Of a DNA stretch of 35,035 bases, positions 29,709 to 35,035 are shown piece by piece. Position numbers and translations under genes: made by a program. The notes beneath the pieces are model-generated. The model saw nothing but the letters and a program-made list of their open reading frames with translations, had not been told where the DNA came from and did no database searches. Position 1 is the first letter of the stretch. Every line of letters starts with the position of its first letter. This DNA is from Albidovulum sp. (GTDB lineage: Bacteria; Pseudomonadota; Alphaproteobacteria; Rhodobacterales; Rhodobacteraceae): NCBI GenBank assembly GCA_030837785.1, contig JAUQYA010000139.1, forward strand, positions 1-35,035, in the 5' to 3' direction.

Positions 29709-30923
29709 TCAGCCGCCCTTGACCTCCGCCGCCGCCGCCAGAAGCGCGTCGGCGATGAAATCGAGGTCGGCGCGGGTCAGCCGCGCCGGCAGCCTGAGGT
29801 CGCAGGCGCGCATCAGCATCGCCCGCGTCTTCGGCAGGTCGGGCAGATCGCCCAGGAACTGCCAGTTCCAGAAGGCCCGCGCGTTGTCGCGCGACAGGCC
29901 GAAAACCTGGACCGAGATGCCGCGCCGTTCGGCCGCCGCCTGGAAGGCGCGCGCCTCGTCGTCGCTCGCGAACCCGCGCAGGAGGAATTGCAGCGAATCC
30001 GGCGCGCGGTCTTCCTGGGGCAGGGCTGGGGGCACCTCCATCCAGGGCGAGGTGTTGAGCCGCGCCGCGACATGGTCGTGATTCGCCCGCCCCGCCTTCA
30101 CGCGGCCGTCGATCAGCGGAATCTGCGGCCGGATCACCGCGGCGGAAAGGTTCTGCATCCGCACATTGTAAAGCGGCAGCCGGTTCTGCCAGTGATGGAA
30201 GCTGTTCTGCAGGCCGGGGTGTTTCTTCCAGTTGTGCTCGTAGGCGCCCGACATGATCACCGCGCGGGCGGCAAGTTCGGGGTCGTCGGTGACGAACATG
30301 CCGCCTTCGCCCGCGTTCACCAGCTTGTAGGACTGGAACGAAAAGCAGCCGATCCGGCCGATGGTGCCGATCTTGCGGCCGTTCCAGCGCGTGCCGAGCG
30401 AATGGGCCGCGTCCTCGATCACGGGAACGTTGCGGGTGTCGCATTCGGCCATGATCACATCCATGTCCGAGGTGTGGCCGCGCATGTGGCTGATCAGCAC
30501 CGCATCGGCGCCCTGGTCGAGCTTGGCGCGGAAGTCGTCGAGGTCGATCCTGAGATCCTCGCCCACCTCCACCAGCACCGGCACACAGTCGGCATGGACG
30601 ACCGCGGAGGGGACGGCGGCGAAGGTGAAGGCCGGGATCAGCACCCTTGCACCGGGCCTGAGGTCGAGCGCGCGGAGCGCGAGGAAGAGCGCCGCCGAGC
30701 AGGACGAAACCGCGAGCGCGTAGCGCACCCCCATGAACTCGGCGAACTCGGCTTCCAGCCGCGCCACCGGCGCGCCTTCGGGCGCGGTGTAGCGGAACAG
30801 ATCGCCCGAGGCGAGCAGCCGGTCGATCTCGGCCCGCGCCGCCTCCGGGATCGGCTCGGCGTCGTAGACGTTCGGTGCAGGCGAAAGGGCGTCCGGTCGC
30901 TTCGCCACGGCGTCGGTGGACAT
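29709..30923 (-). CDS. DegT/DnrJ/EryC1/StrS family aminotransferase
   Basis: A 404-aa fold-type I PLP protein. The Schiff-base lysine is K200 (CFSFQSYKLVNAGEGGM), and the cofactor-binding segments VSSCSAALFLALRAL (72-86) and VIEDAAHSLG (with D171) are in place, as is AFTFAAVPSAV. The family transaminates sugars or other keto substrates. Glutamate or glutamine is the usual donor. Two ATGs occur; 30923 (MSTDAV) has the better 8-nt spacing from GAGAGGGG than 30929. It is at the downstream end of the glutamine-synthetase cluster, so an amine or keto-intermediate role is more likely than sugar synthesis. There is no nucleotide-sugar neighbour. Confidence 0.85.
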   Translation of the reverse strand: MSTDAVAKRPDALSPAPNVYDAEPIPEAARAEIDRLLASGDLFRYTAPEGAPVARLEAEFAEFMGVRYALAVSSCSAALFLALRALDLRPGARVLIPAFTFAAVPSAVVHADCVPVLVEVGEDLRIDLDDFRAKLDQGADAVLISHMRGHTSDMDVIMAECDTRNVPVIEDAAHSLGTRWNGRKIGTIGRIGCFSFQSYKLVNAGEGGMFVTDDPELAARAVIMSGAYEHNWKKHPGLQNSFHHWQNRLPLYNVRMQNLSAAVIRPQIPLIDGRVKAGRANHDHVAARLNTSPWMEVPPALPQEDRAPDSLQFLLRGFASDDEARAFQAAAERRGISVQVFGLSRDNARAFWNWQFLGDLPDLPKTRAMLMRACDLRLPARLTRADLDFIADALLAAAAEVKGG

Positions 30924-31048
30924 CCCCATATCCCCTCTCGTGTCTCAGCCGCAGAGGTAATGCACCCGGGCGGCCGATGCCAGCGCTTTCGGCACGGCGC
31001 CCGGGGCGAAAGGCAGGTGCGGGGGCGGGTTCCCGCCGGTCCGCCCGG

Positions 31049-32407
31049 TCAGACGTTCAGAAGCAGGTGTTCGCGTTCCCACGGGCTGATGACCTGGAGG
31101 AATTCCTTGTATTCGTTGCGCTTGACCGCCTCGTAGATGCCGCAGAACTCGGGCGTGAGCGCCTCCTGCACCGGTGCGCAGTCGGAGAAGATGTCGAGCG
31201 CGTCGCCCAGCGTGGTGGGCAGTTCGTCGGCGTTGATGTAGGCGTTGCCGCTGTTTTCCGGCCGCGGCATCCGCTTTTCCATCAGCCCGATGTAGCCGCA
31301 GACGAGCGAGGCGGCGATGCCGAGGTAGGAGTTGCAGTCCATTCCCGGCAGGCGGTTCTCGATCCGCCGCGCCTTCGGGTCCGAGATCGGCACCCTGAGC
31401 CCGGTGGTGCGGTTGTCGCGGCCCCATTCGAGGTTGATCGGCGCCGCGAAGTCCGGCACGTAGCGGCGGTAGGAGTTGACGTAGGGCGCCATCAGCGCCA
31501 CCACTGCCGGCAGGTAGTTCTGCATCCCCGCGATGTAGTGCAGGAAGGCCTCCGTCTCGCCGCCCTTGGTGTTGGAGAAGATGTTGCGGCCGGTCTTGAT
31601 GTCCACCACCGACTGGTGGATGTGCATCGCCGATCCCGGCTCGCCCTCGATCGGCTTGGCCATGAAGGTGGCGAAACTGTCGTGGCGCAGCGCCGCCTCG
31701 CGGATCAGCCGCTTGAAGTAGAAGACCTCGTCGGCCAGCTCCACCGGGTCGCCGTGGCTGAGGTTCAGTTCCACCTGACCCGCGCCGCCTTCCTGCACGA
31801 TGCCGTCGATCTCGATCCCCTGCGCCTCGGCGAAGTCGTAGATGTCGTCGATGACGCGGCCGTATTCGTCGACGGCCGACATCGAATAGGCCTGGTTGGC
31901 CATCACCCGCCGGCCCGACCGGCCCACCGGCGGGATGATCGGCTGGTTCGGGTCGATGTTGCGGGCGACGATGTAGAATTCCATCTCGGGCGCGACGATC
32001 GGGCGCCAGCCCTGGTCGGCATAGAGCTGGACGACGCGCTTCAGCACGTTCCGGGGCGCCATCGGCACCGGGTTGCCCTGCTGGTCGTTGACGTCGTGGA
32101 TGACCTGAAGCGTCACGTCGGCCGTCCACGGAACCGCCTGCGCGGTGGTGAAATCCGGAACCAGGATCATGTCCGGCTCGGTGAACTCCTCGCCCCCCGG
32201 CATGTCGGCATAATCGCCGGTGATGGTCTGGGCGAAGATCGAGTTCGGCAGGTGGAAGAACTTCTGCTTGGCGAACTTCGAGGCGGGCATTGCCTTGCCC
32301 TTGGCGACGCCGGCAAGGTCGGCGACGAGGCATTCGACCTCGTCAAGACGGCGGCCGGAGATGTAGTCCTGCGCGGCTTCCGGCAGTTTCTGGGTCCAGT
32401 CGGACAT
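31049..32407 (-). CDS. Glutamine synthetase family ligase (gamma-glutamylpolyamine/amine synthetase-like), copy 1
   Basis: A 452-aa protein of the GS fold. The beta-grasp N-terminus is VECLVADLAGVAKGKAMP. The catalytic core shows APEMEFYI (metal ligand Glu), GQVELNLSHGDP, GSAMHIHQSV (ATP/metal), GRDNRTTGLRVP and RRIENRLPGMDCNSYL. The length and absence of the adenylylation loop suit PuuA/GlnT-like enzymes that make gamma-glutamylated amines or amides rather than GlnA. It lies 13 bp after the amidotransferase gene, likely cotranscribed. Substrate candidates are putrescine, ethanolamine or other amines. Confidence 0.9.
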   Translation of the reverse strand: MSDWTQKLPEAAQDYISGRRLDEVECLVADLAGVAKGKAMPASKFAKQKFFHLPNSIFAQTITGDYADMPGGEEFTEPDMILVPDFTTAQAVPWTADVTLQVIHDVNDQQGNPVPMAPRNVLKRVVQLYADQGWRPIVAPEMEFYIVARNIDPNQPIIPPVGRSGRRVMANQAYSMSAVDEYGRVIDDIYDFAEAQGIEIDGIVQEGGAGQVELNLSHGDPVELADEVFYFKRLIREAALRHDSFATFMAKPIEGEPGSAMHIHQSVVDIKTGRNIFSNTKGGETEAFLHYIAGMQNYLPAVVALMAPYVNSYRRYVPDFAAPINLEWGRDNRTTGLRVPISDPKARRIENRLPGMDCNSYLGIAASLVCGYIGLMEKRMPRPENSGNAYINADELPTTLGDALDIFSDCAPVQEALTPEFCGIYEAVKRNEYKEFLQVISPWEREHLLLNV

Positions 32408-32420
32408 GACTCACACTTTG

Positions 32421-33101
32421 TCAGTTGCGATTTTGCTTGAAGAAGTCCGCGATCCGGTCGGCGATCGCGGGGGAGGAATTCGGCTTGCCGAGCTTCTCGG
32501 AAGCGGCGGCCATGACCGCGTCGGGGACGACGCCCTTGCCGCGGGTCCGCATCAGGCCATCCACGAAGTCGTCGGAGAATTCTGGATGGGCCTGCACGGT
32601 GAAGGCGCGCCCGCCGTAGACGAGCGCGGCGTTCTCGCAGAAGTCGTTGCTGCCGACGCGCTCGGCCATCGGCGGCAGTTCCGTCACCTGGTCGCGGTGC
32701 CAGGCGTTCATCGTCACGGTCTCGCCGCCGAAATCGTAGGCGGTCGGGCCCACGGCCCAGCCCTTGTCTGAGCGTTCGACGCGGCCGCCCAGCGCCTGGG
32801 CGATGATCTGGTGGCCGAAGCAGATGCCGACCATCGGCACCTTCTCGGCATAGGCCCGGCGGACGAAGTCCTCCAGCGGCTTGATGAACGGATGGTCCTC
32901 GTAGGCGCCGTGGCGCGAGCCGGTGATCAGCCAGCCGTCGCATTCATGGACATCCCGGGGGAAGTCCATCGCCTCGACGTGCCAGGCGCGGAAGTCGAGA
33001 CCGCGGTCGGCGAGAAGCCGGGCGAACATGTCGGGATAGTCGCCCATCTCGGCGCGGAGCGCGTCGGGTGACTGGCCGGTCTGAAGGATGCCGATACGCA
33101 T
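32421..33101 (-). CDS. Class I glutamine amidotransferase-like protein
   Basis: A 226-aa protein with the class I GATase triad: C94 in VGICFGHQ, H172 and E174 in VQAHPEF. WLITGSRHGAYEDHPFI forms the oxyanion region. It is a lone GATase without a synthase domain, as in PuuD-like or glutamine-hydrolysing amidotransferases. Its place between two GS-like ligases suggests cleavage of gamma-glutamyl amides or transfer of the amide nitrogen. The ATG at 33101 has AGGA just upstream; a frame 75 bp longer adds an unlikely basic extension. It is probably part of one operon with its neighbours. Confidence 0.88.
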   Translation of the reverse strand: MRIGILQTGQSPDALRAEMGDYPDMFARLLADRGLDFRAWHVEAMDFPRDVHECDGWLITGSRHGAYEDHPFIKPLEDFVRRAYAEKVPMVGICFGHQIIAQALGGRVERSDKGWAVGPTAYDFGGETVTMNAWHRDQVTELPPMAERVGSNDFCENAALVYGGRAFTVQAHPEFSDDFVDGLMRTRGKGVVPDAVMAAASEKLGKPNSSPAIADRIADFFKQNRN

Positions 33102-33172
33102 GGGGTCCTGTTGCGGCGGTTTCAGCGAAGGTAATGCCCGCCCCCTTTGCGGCGCAAGGGGGCGCGGGCTCG

Positions 33173-34510
33173 TCACACGGTGTCGAGGTAGATTTCGGTC
33201 TGCTCCTCGGGCGACAGCTCCTCGATGTAGCGCAGTTCCTGCCGCTTGGTCATGACGAGGTTGCGGATCAGCTCGGCCGGGAAGATGCCGCGCACCGTCT
33301 CGCTGCCTTCGAACTGGTCGATCGCCTCGGCCCAGGTGTCGGGAAGAAGCGGAAGGTCGAGCGCATAGGCGTTGCCGGCGATCGGCGCCGGCGGCACCAT
33401 CTTGCCCTCGATGCCGGCGAGCCCCGCCCCGAGGATCGCGGCGAGCATCAGGTAGGGGTTGACGTCGCCCCCCGCGACACGGTGTTCGATCCGCCGCGCG
33501 GCGGGATTGCCCGAGGGGATGCGGACCGCCGTGGTGCGGTTCTCGTAGCCCCAGCAGATCTGGTTCGGCGCGTGGGCCTCGGGGATCAGCCGTTCGTAGC
33601 TGTTGGCATGGGGGGCGAAGATCAGCGTGCAGTCGTGCATCGCGTTCAGGCAGCCGGCGACGGCATGGCGCAGAAGCTCCGTCCCCTCCGGGCCGCCGTT
33701 GTCGAAGATGTTGCGGCCGTTTCTGTCGATCACCGAGAAATGCGTGTGCAGCCCGTTGCCCGAATAGTCCGGATAGGGCTTGGCCATGAAGCTTGCCGCA
33801 AAGCCGTGGCGGCGGGCGAGGCCCTTGAGCAGCATCTTGAAGAGCCAGGCGTCGTCGGCGGCCCTGAGCGCGTCGTCGGTGTGCATCAGGTTGATCTCGA
33901 ACTGGCCGAGGCCGGATTCGGAGATCGCCGTGTCGGCGGGAATATCCATCGCCTCGCAGGCGTCGTAGAGGTCGGTGAAGAAGGTGTCGAAGGCGTCAAG
34001 GGCGCGGATCGACATGATCTCGGCCGCCTTGCGGCGCTTGCCCGACCGCGGCGAGGGCGGAACCTGAAGCTTCCTGCCGCTGTCGTCGATCAGGTAGAAT
34101 TCAAGCTCCATCGCGCAGACCGGGGTGAGCCCGTGCGCCCGGTAGCGCTCGACGACGCGGGAAAGCGCGTGGCGCGGGTCGCCGTCGTAGGGCTGGCCGT
34201 TTTCGTGGAACATCCAGATCGGCATCAGCGCGGTCGGCGCGTCGAGCCAGGGCATCGGCATGAAGCCGCGTTCGGTGGGCCTGAGGATGCCGTCGGCGTC
34301 GCCCGATTCGAACACCAGCGGGCTGTCCTCGACATCCTCGCCCCAGATGTCGAGGTTCAGGACCGACATCGGAAAGCGGGTGCCGTTTGCCACCACCGCG
34401 TCGGCGAAGCGCACCGGCACGCGCTTGCCGCGCGGCTGGCCGTTGAGATCGGCCGCGGCCACACGGATCGTGCGCACCTCGGGGTGTTTTCTGAGCCAGT
34501 TCTTCATCAT
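33173..34510 (-). CDS. Glutamine synthetase family ligase, copy 2
   Basis: A 445-aa paralogue of copy 1. Core motifs are VCAMELEFYLID, GLGQFEINLMH, HTHFSVIDRNGRN, NQICWGYENRTTAVRIPSG and RRIEHRVAGGDVNPYL. It belongs to the PuuA/GlnT-like branch. ATGATG gives two starts; 34507 has the better distance from AGGTG. It is the first gene of the minus-strand set (copy 2, amidotransferase, copy 1, DegT-type), with the palindromes at 34612-34696 upstream. Copies 1 and 2 differ enough to suggest distinct amine substrates. Confidence 0.9.
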   Translation of the reverse strand: MMKNWLRKHPEVRTIRVAAADLNGQPRGKRVPVRFADAVVANGTRFPMSVLNLDIWGEDVEDSPLVFESGDADGILRPTERGFMPMPWLDAPTALMPIWMFHENGQPYDGDPRHALSRVVERYRAHGLTPVCAMELEFYLIDDSGRKLQVPPSPRSGKRRKAAEIMSIRALDAFDTFFTDLYDACEAMDIPADTAISESGLGQFEINLMHTDDALRAADDAWLFKMLLKGLARRHGFAASFMAKPYPDYSGNGLHTHFSVIDRNGRNIFDNGGPEGTELLRHAVAGCLNAMHDCTLIFAPHANSYERLIPEAHAPNQICWGYENRTTAVRIPSGNPAARRIEHRVAGGDVNPYLMLAAILGAGLAGIEGKMVPPAPIAGNAYALDLPLLPDTWAEAIDQFEGSETVRGIFPAELIRNLVMTKRQELRYIEELSPEEQTEIYLDTV

Positions 34511-34611
34511 TCACCTGATCGGCCGGAGTGCCGGGGTCCGAAACCGCCATGGGCCGGGACCGCGAAGTCCGCCTGGCAGCATCGGCCCATGCCCTTGGGC
34601 CTTAGCTGTTT

Positions 34612-34696
34612 ATGATCAAAACTTCCCCGTGCGGCGCGCCCTGCGGCCAAGTGGCCGGAAAAAGGCGCGGCTTCCTCCCGAAGAATTTGATCAAAT
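34612..34696 (-). promoter_or_regulatory. Two TGATCA palindromes upstream of the ligase operon
   Basis: TATGATCAAA-type site (TGATCA 34613-34618) and the perfect 12-bp palindrome ATTTGATCAAAT (34685-34696) are 75 bp apart, about seven helical turns. They lie in the 194-bp gap between the operon start and the permease gene. Binding of one dimeric regulator to both is plausible; the regulator is unknown. Confidence 0.4.
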
Positions 34697-34704
34697 GCAC
34701 CCTA

Positions 34705-35035
34705 CTACCGGATGAGCTTCGGACGCAAGCGGATTTTCGCACGCCGTTCCTTCGGCAGGTGCCGGTTCAGCCGCCGGTTGGCGAGCCCGGCCAGGATGAT
34801 GATCGCAAGCGTCAGCAGGATGAAATAGACCGCGATCACCGGATAGGCGACGAAGGGGTTGAAGGTCATCGCGGCGAAATAGGTCGCGTAGTAGAGCGCG
34901 TCGCCCTTCTGCTGGAAGGCCGGGAAGCCCGAGAAATAGACCAGCGTCGTGGCATGGAAGAGGAAGATCGCCTCGTTGGTGTAGGCCGGCCAGGCAAGCC
35001 GCATCATCGTCGGCCACATCACCCGCCGGAACCGC
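34705..35035 (-). CDS. Amino-acid ABC transporter permease, N-terminus outside window
   Basis: The C-terminal about 110 residues of a HisM/ArtM-type inner-membrane permease. The frame is open to the window edge, so the start is beyond it. The segment begins RFRRVMWPTMMRLAWPAYTNE, continues through a membrane helix in LFHATTLVYFSG and one at FVAYPVIAVYFILLTLAIIILA, and ends in the basic tail RRAKIRLRPKLIR. The EAIFLFHATTLVYF stretch is the usual C-terminal loop coupling to the ATPase. With the downstream ligase cluster it suggests uptake of an amine or amino acid. The other ABC subunits lie outside. Confidence 0.85.
   Translation of the reverse strand, partial: RFRRVMWPTMMRLAWPAYTNEAIFLFHATTLVYFSGFPAFQQKGDALYYATYFAAMTFNPFVAYPVIAVYFILLTLAIIILAGLANRRLNRHLPKERRAKIRLRPKLIR

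Overview
The window is a high-GC chromosomal segment of an alphaproteobacterium, most likely of the Rhodobacteraceae/Paracoccaceae. The reasons are a phaZ/phaC-phaP-phaR polyhydroxybutyrate locus in the roseobacter/rhodobacter arrangement, an LdtR-like MarR regulator, a VPLPA-type C-terminal sorting signal, DUF1194 proteins, ThyX, and G/C-ending codons almost throughout. Most of it is ordinary housekeeping sequence with a few degenerate or foreign patches. I saw no tRNA, rRNA, CRISPR array, transposase or prophage.

Layout. 1-3.9 kb: the 3' part of a 5'-nucleotidase-family gene, a VPLPA-CTERM surface protein divergent from a membrane-anchored LuxR-type regulator, a cold-shock gene with a clear terminator, a DUF302 gene and a 43-codon basic protein. 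3.9-5.05 kb: hairpin-rich noncoding DNA and a low-GC orphan gene just downstream of parE. 5.06-9.05 kb: parE, a methyltransferase, an OsmC protein and a glutathione transferase. 9.1-10.9 kb: a PPK2-type polyphosphate kinase with a 12-nt repeat and an FNR-like box, followed by a degenerate stretch holding a second copy of the PPK2 tail and an Rhs/YD-repeat remnant. 10.9-14.5 kb: a MATE exporter, an SQR-like flavoprotein with an ATTC-N8-GAAT operator on its -10 element, and two small unknown genes.

14.5-20.1 kb: aspartate aminotransferase, SdhE, the LdtR-like regulator, a SnoaL-like protein, an overlapping gloA-DUF1194-DUF1194 operon and thyX. 20.1-22.3 kb: two small paralogous genes of unknown function, an ArsC/Spx-like protein and a second cold-shock gene. 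22.25-25.1 kb: thrS and an alpha/beta hydrolase. 25.1-29.7 kb: the PHB cycle (depolymerase divergent from synthase, phasin, regulator), with CTGC-N3-GCAG sites where PhaR would act. 29.7-35.0 kb: a minus-strand run of DegT-type aminotransferase, two glutamine-synthetase-like ligases around a class I glutamine amidotransferase, and the end of an amino-acid ABC permease. This looks like polyamine or amine nitrogen use through gamma-glutamylated intermediates.

The most interesting signals are the sulfide-type operator on the SQR-like gene, the paired small-protein family, the partial PPK2 duplication with Rhs debris, the three-codon leader coupled to phaC, and the FNR-type box before ppk2. No clear new defence or mobile system is visible.
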